From contig JBCNJP010000006.1 in assembly GCA_039602395.1 (NCBI GenBank), forward strand, positions 61,006,429 to 61,070,428: a stretch of DNA of 64,000 nucleotides, in the 5' to 3' direction. Each line of letters starts with the position of its first letter. Within the stretch, counting starts at the first letter, position 1. The translations under genes and the position numbers were made by a program. The notes below the pieces were generated by a model. The model saw only the letters and a list, made by a program, of their open reading frames with translations. It had not been told where the DNA came from and ran no database searches. Of this stretch, positions 9,541-21,785 are shown in pieces. This DNA is from Deinandra increscens subsp. villosa. Taxonomy: Eukaryota; Streptophyta; Magnoliopsida; Asterales; Asteraceae.

Positions 9541-11130
9541 ACCGTCGGTTGGGGTGTGACATATTGGTATCAGATCCACGACTATAAGGATCTAGGTTAT
9601 TAGAAACGATTTGACCTAAACTTTTGCCTTAGGTGTCCCCAGGAGTACCTCATGCGTTGTATGCGTATATTATTACTATGTCCATTACATGCATTTTGAT
9701 CTACCTGTTTCAAACATTGCCTCACTCTTTGATGTTTACCACACACTTATACACAAGTCACTTGAGGCTTCCTAATCTCTTTCCCTAGAAATGGTGTATT
9801 ATGTACCATTTAGGAAATTGATTTTCTTGATTTTATGATCTCGTCAGAGTTAGGGTTTTAGCGGTAGACATGTAGTAACTGGAAAGGTGAAAGCACCGGT
9901 AGTCGGGGTCTCTGTCACGAAAAGCGTTGCGTATAAATTCGAATCTTCCGACAGACCCGAACGCTCACCTGGGACCCCCGATGAGAGTGCCAAAACCTAT
10001 TAGGCCAAAGCATGTCAATTACCGTTAGGATCGTAAAGAACTATGATTATCCGCGGTTGTAGTTTTCCAATCGGGAGATGAGGACCGTTCCGATATGTTT
10101 TTGCAAAAATTGATCGATTTTGTGTTTTATGCGTTATTACGTTTCAAGATGATTTATGATGCTCTAAATTACACTACCTCACGGTTCACTAATGCACATG
10201 TTTTTTCACTTGACCCCTCGTGTTTTAAATCGATTATCAACTTGACTTCTTGTTTTATGATTCAGTGATTTAACGATATTCAATAATTTTCGGTATCCTA
10301 TGATTTATTTTTATATGTCGTTTCATGATGCTCTGATTCCGTTTATTCTGGTTTGTCATTTCCTGGTACTCCGATTTGATTTATTTCAGTTGGACGCCTC
10401 GTGATACTCAGATTCAAGTATTCAACATGACGCCTCTCTCTTTTGACCTCAAATTGATCTTTAGCCATGTTTCATCTCATGATTCTTTTCTCCATTTTCT
10501 CGGCTCAGGTCACTTTTATCGTTGTAGCGACCGCAACGTGACCCCCATTGCTTGCACAGTGGAGGAGCCTTACCTCGGATTTCACCTTTTTGTGCATCTG
10601 TTTGTTTTGCCCCTGTGTATGTTTGTTATCATTTTGGAATCCTCGGTCATTTTTCTCACGCATATCCCCGTTAGTCCCGTTAACACCCTTGTCAATGGCT
10701 ATGTTAACCTTGGTGCTTTACCTAGAGCTCCAAATCCATGTACTGTTTGTAGAACCATATGTTAATTGATCGTTGGGATTTTTGTCACACATTCACCTTC
10801 CTTCTGTCGATGTTTAAAGTTTTATCCGCCTATGTCGGTCATGCTTTTATGTTTCTAATCATGTGTTTGTCTCTTAATATCTGAAGCGTCCTCATCTTAT
10901 TGTCATCTATAACGTCGTGTGTATATTGGGTAAGTGCTCGTTGATGGGTTCACAAGTTTACAAGTTGCATGGTTACGGGATTACATGCATACGTGACAAA
11001 AAGTGGGCACATTAGTGGGTTTACGAGTCTATATGCACATGATTGTCCGTTTTAATAAAAGTTTCTGAATTGTCCATTTTGAATGTTTTCGTTTTAAGCA
11101 TGCTCGTGTATTTTCAAGAGATGTGCGTCT
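9541..11130 (+). mobile_element. Decayed LTR-retrotransposon leader with PBS-like site
   Basis: TTGGTATCAGATCC at 9564-9577 is one base from the initiator-Met tRNA primer-binding site. It directly follows GGGGTGTGACA, which looks like an LTR end. Downstream sequence is non-coding; the longest ORF (10376-10765) has no gag or pol feature. I read this as the LTR end and leader of an old plus-strand gypsy-type element. Its limits are not defined. Confidence 0.4.
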
Positions 11131-12147
11131 AGGTGTCCACTCGTTTGGAAATTTATGAGCTTGCAAGTCCACATGTTTACGGGATTACATGTGTACGAGC
11201 TTACGACTTTACAACCTCTCGAGTAGATAACTCCATGCGCGTACCTATTGGTCACACTCTGCCCCGCAACGCCCTGCCAGGCGCATGGGAGAGGACGTGG
11301 GACCCGCCGCCCATATTAGAACACACGAAAGCAAACATATAGATGTAAGATCACAAGGTCAACACACACAAACAGACGACCCATCCAATACAAAATCAAA
11401 TACAAACCATAAGGAACTTAAATACATTAAGTCTTAAGTGTTAAACATAAGTCTACGCCCAGGCAGAACCTAAGGCTACCAGCATGGTCAAGGAACATAC
11501 AAACAACAAAAGATGGTCATGACGAGGAACAAATCCAAAAGTCAACAAAATAACCCCCAACAAATATAAATCCATTCGTCCCTAATCCAAACGTGACATC
11601 CACCACAGCTTCACTTACCTGCACATGAACCAAAAATACGCAACAACAAAAGTTGTTGGTGAGTCGTAGCACGTTTGAATCAAGTACAACACTGTGCCTG
11701 ATATAAATTCCTATGGTTAAACCAGCACTCCGGGGGTACGATCCTACGGCCGCACACATCCCTTTTTGGACTAGGCATATACGCCATCACCCAACCCCTA
11801 ATGGGTCCAACAAACGGGTACAAGATACCTTGATCTACCTCTACAACTGTATTTGTGCAATATATGTCTTTGTGGCCAAACACTCAGACCCAAATTAACC
11901 ATACTAATCAACATGAACGTCTCGTAACATGCGAGTTTAAATTTATAACACGGTAACAAATACCTAAGCACAGTAACAAACAAACAAGTAACAATTTGAC
12001 ATTGGTCATGTACAACCCAAAACCTTAAAAAGTTAAAGTAGGGGAAAAGCTATCAACTCATAGGTCATCAAATGGTGGATCAAACAAGCGTCACAGGGTG
12101 CGAGAATCCAAGCGTCTGGGTTTATCACAGTTGCAAGTCTATTATAA

Positions 12148-12150
<3 letters not shown>

Positions 12151-12195
<45 letters not shown>
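12151..12195. repeat. (TA)n microsatellite
   Basis: Uninterrupted TA dinucleotides. Confidence 0.95.
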
Positions 12196-12199
<4 letters not shown>

Positions 12200-12439
12200 A
12201 CCTATCCATGAGTACTAATGTACAAATAATTAGCAGCAACAATCCACAAACAAACGGGAAGTTGAACAACATTCCCAGGAACGTACCGAGCGAACAAATA
12301 ACACTCGATGAGATCATCGGGCCCAACCGAGTAGTGAAACGTCACTACTGGAAACCACATACTCGTAATTAGAACCAAACCGAGTCGCTCGATATTTCTC
12401 AAATCACAAAACAAACAAAATCACCAAAACTGCCAAGGG

Positions 12440-12575
12440 ACCCATGCGGACTGCGAGCGAACCAGAAGACAACCCATGCGGTCCGCATGGATGGTCAGCG
12501 AACCATTCTGACTTTCCAGGCAATGCGTACCGCGATCGAACCAACAAAACCCCATGCGGTCCGCATCGACTATTT
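12440..12575. repeat. Four related palindromic ATGCGG-N-CCGCAT units
   Basis: Units begin at about 12442, 12475, 12522 and 12553. The best two read CCATGCGGTCCGCATGG (12474-12490) and CATGCGGTCCGCAT (12553-12566); the others are decayed versions. Several are followed by GCGAACC or CGAACC. Confidence 0.7.
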
Positions 12576-13351
12576 TGTCTTTTGGTGGACTTTTTCCAAT
12601 TTTCAATCTTAGCTTGTCCCGACAACGCGGTTTTGTTCCAAACACTTCCAGTAGGCATTTATCAACAATTTAGGCTCTGAGGCCACTCCAATACAAAGTT
12701 ACAAGTCCCGGTTATTCCCAAAATGTCCACAACTTAATTCCGTTGCAAAACCGACAACCAAAAATCATGTTCCAATACAAGGGTCTCTTCCCAGGGACTT
12801 ATTAACTCATGTATTAAGGTTTCAAGCCACTGAGATACCCAATGCGTCATCAACCCATTATTTATAATCCAAAACACTCGGTTTTCGGGTTTCAATACTA
12901 GAATCCAACAAAGGGGTCTCCACCCATAGGACCGATTCTCTTCTTGTGACATTTTAGCCACTAGCACGGTGGGGTGTCTCGAGAAGCAACACGTGTTTAT
13001 CCATTTTGCTTTTGATACATCAAGGTTCCTAGCCTCGGAGACGGTTGAATTTCTGAATAGGGTTCAACGGGTCATGCATAGTAATGTGTCGTCCCCTAAG
13101 ACACAAAGCTTCGTCTTCAGTAGGATTGAGAATAGAAGTGTTGAGTTGCGGCGTCGTATGTTGTCTGTGTACCCTCCACTTCATTGTAATAACTGTTTTA
13201 AGGAAATATATATTTCACAAAAAAGGATAAAAAAGAGGATAAGGAATATGAGTGTTGGATTTGTGATTAAACTTCATATCCTAGGTTTTAATAACAAATT
13301 GTGATTATTCAAGTGGTAATAGCTCACTTTATACACATTTAAACGTGTGTG

Positions 13352-13941
13352 TGGGTTGTTTAAATAGCTCGAAACTTGCTTAAAGTTTACTCGGTAAAAA
13401 CTCGCTCGAAATCGCTTTGGTTCTAAATGAGCCAAACTGGCTCGACTTTGTTTGAAAACGAGTCTAGCACAAGCTAGTCCTAGCTCAGCTCGATTTGGCT
13501 CGTTAACTTGTTCGTTTGGCTCAAATTATTATAAATTTAATATATCATATATATTTATTTGGTTTTGAATACCCTTATATTATCTTATTAATTAATAATT
13601 AATAATTAGTCTATACATAAAAGTAAGCCTAACATCTCATTTAGCCTTATGCATTCTTAATTAATAATAATTAAGAGCCACGCTAATTGAAAAACCCCAA
13701 TAGTTATATGTAAATTAATTTATGCATTAGTTTTAGTTACATTCTCAATGCTATTGCTGCCCACTTATTAATTCTAAGTCTAGCGATGTTCAAATATCAC
13801 GGACTCGAAACTCAATTGAAAAGAATTTGAAAAAACTAGGTCTAAATCAACTTATGAGACAACTTGGCTCGGTTTATTTACAAACCGAGTTGAGCACTAG
13901 TTGACACCAACTCGGCTCTGCTCAACTTATAAACAACCCTA
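13352..13941. mobile_element. hAT-type MITE
   Basis: Terminal inverted repeats begin TGGGTTGTTTAAATAGCTCG on the left and, read inward, TAGGGTTGTTTATAAGTTGA on the right. Flanking 8-bp duplications are CGTGTGTG (13344-13351) and CATGTGTG (13942-13949), 7 of 8 identical. The body is about 590 bp with repeated GCTCGA-like words and no transposase. Confidence 0.6.
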
Positions 13942-13980
13942 CATGTGTGTCCAATTCCCTTTTCCTCAACTACTTTTTAT

Positions 13981-14068
13981 TTGTAAAAAGCCCCAAATCT
14001 AGATCGAATTATTTGATCAAAAGCTTGTAAAAAGCCCCAAATTTAGATCGAATTATTTGATCAAAAGC
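13981..14068. repeat. 44-bp tandem duplication
   Basis: 13981-14024 and 14025-14068 are identical except for one C/T difference. It lies just left of a MITE. Confidence 0.9.
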
Positions 14069-14095
14069 AGAAGTGAGTCTCAAAAATTTTATTTA

Positions 14096-14454
14096 GGCAA
14101 ATTGGATTTTAATAATCCAAACTATGACCTATGGCCGATAATAATCCAAATTATCAGTTTAGCCAGCAGTAGTCCCAACTTTCTTTTTTGTTATCAGCAG
14201 CAGTCTTAGTCCCGAAACATCATATATTTACTCATAATTTACACATGTTTTCGTTTGTTTTTGCTTTTATGTTTTTTTATTTTGTTCAGATTCATCATTA
14301 CGAGCCAAAAATCAAGTGTACATGTATGATGATTATGCTACTTGTATTGCTCCCGATAACGAAAATGAAAGTTGAGACTGGTGCTGGCCAAACTGATAGT
14401 TTGGATTATTATCGGCAATAGGTCATAGTTTGGATTATTAAAATCCAATCTGCC
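14096..14454. mobile_element. MITE with long (about 65 bp) terminal inverted repeats
   Basis: The left arm (14096-14161) and the reverse complement of the right arm (14389-14454) agree at roughly 94% by eye. The centre is about 230 bp and non-coding. A possible 9-bp duplication (TTTTATTTA / TTTTATTAT, two mismatches) would fit a Mutator-like origin. Family assignment is uncertain. Confidence 0.65.
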
Positions 14455-15503
14455 TTTTATTATTAATATAAATCTTTCGTTAATATTTACAGATTAACAA
14501 AAGGTTTTATGCACCAAAAACATATATATACAAAAGGTTATCTTCATTCATTACCTCAACTCTATAATATTATGACATTAATTATGCTGGCGACTTTGTA
14601 AAATTTTGCTTCACAAGAAAGCACTTTAAGCATATCATTGTTTATAATAGTAATAATAATAATAATAAGTAGTAATTATTAGTATTATAATAAAGCCACA
14701 ATCAAATATTATATGTATCTCTTTATAAAAGGTGGAGTCACATGTAAAAGTAAGTTAATATCAGCTTTTACTGGTTAAAGGTTTGATTAAGTGTATAAAC
14801 ACAATGATTATGAACCTGACGGAATCGATTGTTTTCCCTTTTTTACATTTGTGTTTCTAGCTTCCGTACGGAAATCTATATATTTAAAGGTGAGTGGTAG
14901 AATTTGGAGATAGACGTAGAAGTGGTATTAACCATTAAGAGAGTGCTAAGAGAAATAATAGAAGTGAAGTAGAATTTTGAAGAATTATGAGAGAGAGTGA
15001 TAGAATTTTATGAGTAGAAGTAGAATTGTATAAAATATATAAAAATATGAATATGTAGTAGATTAGTTTTGTCATCTAGTGCCAAAATCAATAAATGAAC
15101 TTCAAAATTGTTTCAAAATGGACGCCCTCAATTTCTTTCCACCGGCAACAAGTAGCCATCACCGTTTGTTGTTCAAAGTAGCCGCACAATCGGGGGTCGT
15201 GTAGTTGCGGTAACCGAAGAAGCCGGAGTGGGTAGCCGAATCCACTCCGCCCAGCCTAAGTTTTACAACTCACTTAAATTTAGGGAACACTTTTTTTTTT
15301 CTTTCTCAAAAATCACTTATTGATTTTAATAATCTTAATTATTGCAAATTGACCATTATTTATTCGTATTTCATTTTTCCTTACAATAAACATATTTTAA
15401 TCATGAGTAAAAATAATAGATTGTTGTGAAATGACCACTAACGCTGTTTGGAAAATTTCACATTTTGATGACTGAGTAACACATTGGCGTCTTATGTAAC
15501 TGT
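14455..15503. other. Intergenic AT-rich DNA
   Basis: Short AAT-like runs near 14650 and a purine-rich patch (14900-15030). No gene seen. Confidence 0.6.
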
Positions 15504-16994
15504 AATTTCACCTTTTGCAATTTCACCTATCATAACTTCATTTTTAACACTAGAAACTCATTATAACCTATCATCTATGGTTATAATGCATTTCCGTGAA
15601 AATCATAAATTTACTACGTAATCAAATTCAACTAGCACCCGAACCGACCCGTTGACCCGTTAAGGCATTTATCACATTCCAGCCCCTAATACACACCTCC
15701 ACCTGCAATTTCTCATCATACTCCTATCTTGACACACACATATGTTGTGCCAAGCCGCTTAGTCTTTCTTGTTGCGACGATTTGAGAATTGTAACTTCAC
15801 AATTACTCACATCGTCACAACTCTACCGCTCGACCCAAAGAGGGTCATACACCACTGCTTTTCCAACTTGGTCATTTGCATACCAAGTCCCTCATTCCGC
15901 AACAACAAGTCTCTAGGTACTTGGTGTTTACTAGATGCTAGGTCAATAGCCATTGTCATCTAGTGAACGCTCCACATTTCATGACATATAAGTACATATA
16001 CATAACTAACCGCTACGTGTTACCTTTAAGCTTTATTCTTGCCTTCACGTTGGTGACTTGTAGTTCCACCCGCTTCACCTATATTCATTACATTATTTAG
16101 ATTACTATTGTATATTCATGGATCACACAATTATCATACCAATCACCTAAACAACTCATGAAATCAGCATACACACAAATTCATTCTCATTCAAGCATTT
16201 CATCAAACACCTTATGTGCATAAATGGTGTTCTTAATGTTTAGAAGCTTACATGCTACCATTCCACCCATAGATTACTACACAACATGTAATTCAGCTTT
16301 TATACCAAATCTAATACTTCCAACAAGTCCATTAGCACACATGGACCACAATTAACCAACCCAATTCACCCATTCACCATGGGTTTCGAATTCTATAGGG
16401 TGGGGCTTAAACCCACCAAAATTTCTACTAGTTACACACAAAATCAGTCATGCAGGGCAAGATTATGCTTCATCTAGACTCATTAACACATAATAACTCA
16501 GATTACAACCTCAATTTAACATCTGGTGGAAACCCATGAAATCACCCTATCATAGAAACACTTACTTGGTCAAGAACACCCAATGGAGAGCTCAAAATAA
16601 GGAATTACAAGCCCTCCTAAGCTAGAATTCGGACTCCTTAAGCAAATTCCACCACAAACTCTCTTGATTTCAAGGATTTCATGAACTAGGGCTCCTCCCC
16701 CCTCTCCTTTCTCTTGTTCGCGATTTCTGAGTCTGGGGGAAACCCAGACTTAATTTTCTTGCCCCTATGTTACAGCTTTGGTCCTTCTAATTTCATATTT
16801 TATAAAATTCAGCCAAGACCCTTTTATTTACACAATTAATCCTCTAACTTTCTTTAGTTTGACCATCTACTAATAAAGTTAACTTTTAACTAGAAATCCC
16901 CATTAAATAACCCGGTTAACCATCTAAACCCGCTTATTACTCTAAAACCCACGTAAATCATATTTAAAATTAAACACTCAATTATTTTCAACTT
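15504..16994 (-). repeat. Gypsy 3' LTR, truncated at both ends
   Basis: Near-identical direct copy of 26711-28196. It lacks the outer part matching 26247-26710 and the first roughly 18 bases at the Tat junction. ORF 15769-15963 recurs at 26978-27172 only because the LTR is duplicated. Confidence 0.92.
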
Positions 16995-19173
16995 ATGGTT
17001 CAATGTCACTGCTGAAATCCGCCACAAAGTCAGCTAATGCTTGGGATTTGATTGCTGTTCTTGGTTCATACTTGATGTCGTAGGCACTCAGTTTGACTGC
17101 CCATTTAGCCATCCTTCCTGACATTTCCGGCTTCCTGAGAACTGCCTTAATAGGATAGTTAGACATCACAATTATAGTATGGGTTTCAAAATAATGCCTA
17201 AGTTTAGTGGAAGCCATTATGAGAGATAAAATTAACTTTTCAAGGTGAGAATACCTGGATTCTGCGTCTAGCAGAGTTTTACTTACATAATATACCGGAT
17301 GCTGCTGACCTTGATGATTTTTTACCAGGACTGCACTAATTGAGCTTCCGGAAACAGCGAGATATAAATATAGCGGCTCCCCATCGTCTGGTTTCATCAA
17401 TAACGGGGCTGCTGACAGATAGTCTTTTAGGCATCTCAGGGCTTCTTCATGCCTCTCAGTCCATTCGAACCTCTTGTTTTTTCTCAGGATATCATAGAAA
17501 TCCTTACTTTTTTCTGAGGATCTTGAAATGAACCTGTTGAGCGCTGCGATTCTCCCTGTCAACCTTTGTACTTCTTTAACATTCGATGGGGACTTCAAAT
17601 TTAGGATCGCTTTGATCTGCTCTGGACTTGCTTCTATCCCTCTTTCAGTAACCATGTAGCCTAGGAATTTTCCAGCTCGCACCCCAAAGTGGCACTTAGA
17701 GGGGTTGAGCTTCATGTTATACTGATCAATGATATCGAAAGCTGTTTGGAGATCCCTGACATGATCTTCAGCCTTTTTGGATTTCACTACCATGTCATCT
17801 ATGTAGACTTCCATCGTGTCCCCCAGTTGCTCTTTAAACATCATATTAACGAGCCTCTGGTAGGTGGCACCTGCATTTCTCAAACCAAAGGGCATAGCAG
17901 TATAACAATATATACCTGTTGGAGTCATAAATGCCGTATGCTCCTGATCGCATGGTTCCATCTGAATTTGTTGGAATCCTGCCGAGGCATCCATAAAAGT
18001 GAGCATCTCGTGACCAGCCGTGGCATCCACCATAGCATCAATATGAGGAAGTGGAAACGGATCCTTAGGACAGGCTTTGTTCAAGTCTGTGTAGTCGACA
18101 CAAACTCTCCACTTTCCATTCTTCTTCTGGACCACCACCACGTTTGCCAGCCATCTAGGGTACTTGACTTCTCTGATCATCTTTGTTTTGAGAAGTTTGT
18201 CGACTTCCTCCTGGATGATTATATTATTCTCTGGAGCAAATTTTCTCCTTTTTTGCTGTATAGGCCTGAAAGAAGGATCTAAACCAAGTTTATGAGTAAT
18301 TACATGTTTAGGGATACCTGTCGTATCTTCATGCTTCCAGGCGAAAGTTGAGGTCCTGGCTTTGAGAAGCTGGAATAATTCCTGCTCAACATTTGTTGGG
18401 ATGCTTGTTCCCATGAGCACCTGGATTTCGGGATTCTCAGGGTCTAGAGGCACTTCTTTGACTTCCAGCTCCCTGTCCTCCTGCAATTCAGGTGCCTTTT
18501 TCTGTAATTGCTATCCCTTCGTCACCTTAGTGGTGTTCTTCATCGAAGTTGAATAACAGTTCTTAGCTTCCTGCTGGTCGCTTTCAATTCTCACAACTCC
18601 CCAGGGTGTAGGAAGCTTGATACATTGATGATAAGTTGAAGGGACTACCTTCATCTCGTGAATCCATGGCCTGCCAAGAATAATATTGCAACAAGAGAGA
18701 GAATCTATAACACAGAATTTTTTCATAGAGTTTACCCCTTCTATATATACCGGCAGCCTGATATCCCCAACGGTGCTTTTAGTTTCACCGCTGAAGCCAA
18801 CTAAAACTGAGGATCTTGCAACTATTTCAGTTTCCGGGATCCCCATCTTGTTTAATACATCAAGACGGATTATATTTACTGAGCTTCCATTATCAATCAG
18901 GATCCTGCGAACAAAATGGTTAGCAATATATAAAGTAACCACAAGACTATCATGATGAGGATCCTGAACATGGGAACGGTCACTCTCATCAAAGGATATA
19001 AGCTTGTCCTGAGTTAGGGTGGAGGTCCGGACAGGCTTGTCACCCTGTTCAGATTTGGATTCCTTAGCATGTTTCTTGGCTGAGGAATATGAAGTGCCGC
19101 AGATGTCTGAGCCTCCTGAGATGAAGTTGATTATCTGGGCATCCTGGGGTGGAGAAGCTGCCCTCTGAGGCAC
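16993..19173 (-). pseudogene. Tat-lineage pol: protease and reverse transcriptase/RNase H, truncated
   Basis: One reading frame broken by a single TAG at 18511-18513. The protease region (19173-18514) has ILIDNGSSVNII (DNGSS in place of DTGSS) and ILGRPWIH. The RT region (18486-16993) has KVRVCVDYTDLNKACPKD-like and MPFGLRNAGATYQRL blocks, catalytic YIDDMVVKS, and RNase H sequence near its end. The frame stops at the junction with the gypsy LTR, so the second RNase H, integrase and 3' LTR are missing. The pol frame differs from gag, with the two abutting at 19173-19175. Sequence blocks are those of the plant Tat/Ogre/Retand group. Confidence 0.87.
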
Positions 19174-19174
19174 C

Positions 19175-21064
19175 TTATCGGCTTCCTGAGTCTTTATCTT
19201 CTTTCTGCCAATTAATTCTTTTAAGATGCCCCTTGCTGAGTAGATAGCTGATTTCCTTTCGAAGTGCTATACATTCATATGTTAGGTGGCCGAAATCTTC
19301 GTGGAAGGCACACCATTTGGTCTTGTCTTTCCAGGATCCTTGCTTGGTATCCTTCCTGGGCCATCTCGCTTTTTCACCTAGATCCTGCATAGCACACATC
19401 AAACCACCAATGTCAACGGAAAAACAGTATTCAGATACCTTAGGATACTCTTCTTCATCATCGTCTTGATCGACGGCATTGACTTTGTGATTTTCCGGTT
19501 TGGAGTATGGACGAGATCTGTATGGCTTCCCGGGGGATTCCACCTTCTTGCTGTTAGGGTCATATTTAGGAACCTCCAATCTTTGGTGGATCCTTTTGTC
19601 ATCTTCCAAACGGATAAATCTCAAGGCTCTACTGCGTACTTCGTCAAGGTTCCTGCAAGGAGCCATGACAAGGTCATCATAAAAACGTGAATCTTTGGAG
19701 AGCCCCATTTTGAAGGCTTCCACGGCTGCTGCCATATCTAGATTAGGAATCTGAAGAGATTCTCGTCCAAATCTGGCAATGTAATCCCTGAGAGGCTCAT
19801 CCGGCTTCTGAATTATTCGGTATAGGTCGCCTGTGAGCTTCTCAAAGGTCCTACTGCAAGAAAATTGATTGTTAAACAAGTTAACCAAGTGAGAAAATGA
19901 TGTAATAGTGTTAGGAGGAATGCTCAGTAGCCATTTCATGGCTGGTCCTGTTAAGGTTGAACCAAAGCCTTTGCATAGACAGGCTTCTTTAATTCCTGCT
20001 GGAATGGGATTGATCTCCATACGCTCCCGATAATGTGCCACGTGTTCTTCAGGATCTGTGGTTCCATCATAGAGCTTCATGCTTGGAGTCTGGAAACGCT
20101 TCGGAATCTCCACCTGAGATATTGGCCAGGCAAATCTGGAGATCTTGTGGCTTTCCAAAGGAACTTCAGGGATAGGTTTCAGGATCCCTGGAACATTTGA
20201 TATCATTTCTTTCAACTTCTGGAGCTCTCTGGCGATAGTTGGATGAATACCTGCATCATAAGGAGCAGCCTGGTTAGAAACAATAGGGATTGAATTGGAC
20301 ATGTTACCTGGGTCAGGGAACTGGACTGGAATCCCGGAACCATATCCATAGCCCGCTGGGAAGCTCGGCTCTGTGGTGGTCGCTGTTTGCATGGGGATAA
20401 CGTCTCCGTCATATACTTCCGAGGAGCTATTCTTAAAGATTCCTGCAGAAACAGAAGGGTTAGAGTATTGATATCCTTGAGTGTTCTGGTTTGGATTCCC
20501 AACAGAAAAAGGATATCCTTGACACGGCAAGGTTGAGGATCCCAATAATGATGGAATCCAAGGACTCTTATAGTGTGACTGTGAGCATTCTGGTGGGAAA
20601 GCTCCTGAGAATCCAGTGGTACTCTCCACGTTTCCAGCGGTTTGAGAAGTTATTGTAGGAGCTGTAGTGAAGCCTGATGCTGATTTGTACTTGTAGCGAG
20701 ACGGATCTGAGTATCCTGAAGCATTGAAATCAAGATGCCTAGGAAACAGAGGGCTTCGTTCTTCCGTGGGCTTCCTATATTTCTTTAGCTCTTCAATCTC
20801 CTTCATCACCGTTAAGTTGGTTTTTTCTTGCTGATCCATTTGATTCTTTACCTGCTTAATCAAGGAGAACAGATCACTGTTAGTAATAATAGGATCAACA
20901 GATTGGACCTGGGATCCTGTGAAGACAGGATAATCAGTTTTTCTCGGCTGCTCGTCCACTTTCTTCTTACGGTCATTGGTCTTCTTCTGGCTTCCTGGAA
21001 TGGAAGGAAGAGGAGGAATGGAAGATGATGTAGAGGCCGAGACGGTTTTTTGCGGGTTTGACAT
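19175..21064 (-). CDS. Tat-lineage gag
   Basis: 629 aa, intact. The N-terminal half is low complexity (Ser/Pro/Gly/Tyr). The retrotransposon gag core lies at about 310-500, including HVAHYRERMEINPI and GPAMKWLLSIPP. The C-terminus carries a CAFHEDFGHLTYEC zinc-binding-like motif typical of Tat gag proteins. It forms the structural particle around the element RNA. The ATG at 21064 is about 60 bp inside the PBS. The stop is followed one base later by the pol frame, which would need a frameshift or represents a mutation. Confidence 0.85.
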   Translation of the reverse strand: MSNPQKTVSASTSSSIPPLPSIPGSQKKTNDRKKKVDEQPRKTDYPVFTGSQVQSVDPIITNSDLFSLIKQVKNQMDQQEKTNLTVMKEIEELKKYRKPTEERSPLFPRHLDFNASGYSDPSRYKYKSASGFTTAPTITSQTAGNVESTTGFSGAFPPECSQSHYKSPWIPSLLGSSTLPCQGYPFSVGNPNQNTQGYQYSNPSVSAGIFKNSSSEVYDGDVIPMQTATTTEPSFPAGYGYGSGIPVQFPDPGNMSNSIPIVSNQAAPYDAGIHPTIARELQKLKEMISNVPGILKPIPEVPLESHKISRFAWPISQVEIPKRFQTPSMKLYDGTTDPEEHVAHYRERMEINPIPAGIKEACLCKGFGSTLTGPAMKWLLSIPPNTITSFSHLVNLFNNQFSCSRTFEKLTGDLYRIIQKPDEPLRDYIARFGRESLQIPNLDMAAAVEAFKMGLSKDSRFYDDLVMAPCRNLDEVRSRALRFIRLEDDKRIHQRLEVPKYDPNSKKVESPGKPYRSRPYSKPENHKVNAVDQDDDEEEYPKVSEYCFSVDIGGLMCAMQDLGEKARWPRKDTKQGSWKDKTKWCAFHEDFGHLTYECIALRKEISYLLSKGHLKRINWQKEDKDSGSR

Positions 21065-21130
21065 TTTCGGGATTGGAGATCAAATGAAGTGAATGATATA
21101 TGGGATTTTGGTAGGATTAAGCACCACTTG

Positions 21131-21149
21131 CCCCACGGTGGGCGCCAAA
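21131..21149 (-). other. Primer-binding site of Tat element
   Basis: Minus-strand TTTGGCGCCCACCGTGGGG, one base inside the LTR. This motif is characteristic of Tat-group elements and differs from the Met-tRNA PBS of the host gypsy. Confidence 0.75.
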
Positions 21150-21150
21150 C

Positions 21151-21785
21151 TGTTTTGGTCAAAAATTCACTTAGGAATCCTGTATTCCAAACTTAGATTG
21201 TGAGGTAGTGTGCTTAACTATCAAGTGAACAAATAATCCAAATTGGGATGATAACACGAGGATTTTAGCGAGGAAAACTCCAGAATCCTTCGAGTTGCCC
21301 CTAGGAATCCTGGATAAAAACCTCGGGTGCCGGCTGAAAAACCGCCACCAAGTCAATATTATTAATGATCAAGCGAATCGTTACAACGGGTTGGAGGTTT
21401 GATCGATCAGAGCTATGTGATACAACGACTCGTATTTGTAAGTAAGCTAGTGAAAGTGTGTTGTGTTCCTACTGATCGAATCCTCGATTTATAACAAATA
21501 CAATAATAACATACTTTCCGGGATTCTCGGGATCCTATCGCCCAACTAATTCGACCATTAAGGGCCTCTCCGTTCACTTGGTCCACGATCTTCTTCAGCT
21601 GGAGCGTAAGTTTCGGAGGTAGTTGATGACTCCGGTGATACCTGGTCAAATAAACATGTGGCAAATATGAGGGTTAGTAAAAATAATAAAGTCAGGATAC
21701 CTGAGTTTACGAGATTCTCATAGGACAATAGGATTCTTGAACTGTCTGAGCTTCCTGTGAGCATCCTGAAAATACACCCTCAACA
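21151..21785 (-). repeat. Tat 5' LTR
   Basis: 635 bp with TG...CA ends: plus-strand TGTTTTGGTC at 21151 and CTCAACA ending at 21785. It begins exactly where the gypsy integrase homology stops (IHDV codons at 21786). No second copy is present, consistent with loss of the 3' end. Confidence 0.75.

Larger units (their letters stand above)
11340..12960 (-). mobile_element. Probable degenerate gypsy LTR with GC palindromes
   Basis: About 1.6 kb without ORFs. Its character resembles the minus-strand gypsy LTR at 26247-28214, including a cluster of GC-rich palindromes at 12440-12575 in AT-rich DNA. A (TA)n run splits it. No boundary or duplicated partner was identified, so the call rests on resemblance only. 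Confidence 0.3.

Noticed and set aside
10376..10765. 129-aa ORF downstream of the PBS-like site
   Set aside because: Hydrophobic low-information sequence; no gag or pol feature and no conserved motif.
12969..13304. 111-aa ORF next to the LTR-like region
   Set aside because: No domain, Lys/Ile-rich tail from AT-rich DNA, beside MITE sequence.
15769..15963. 64-aa ORF found twice (also 26978-27172)
   Set aside because: Conserved only because it lies in the duplicated gypsy LTR; no start context or motif.
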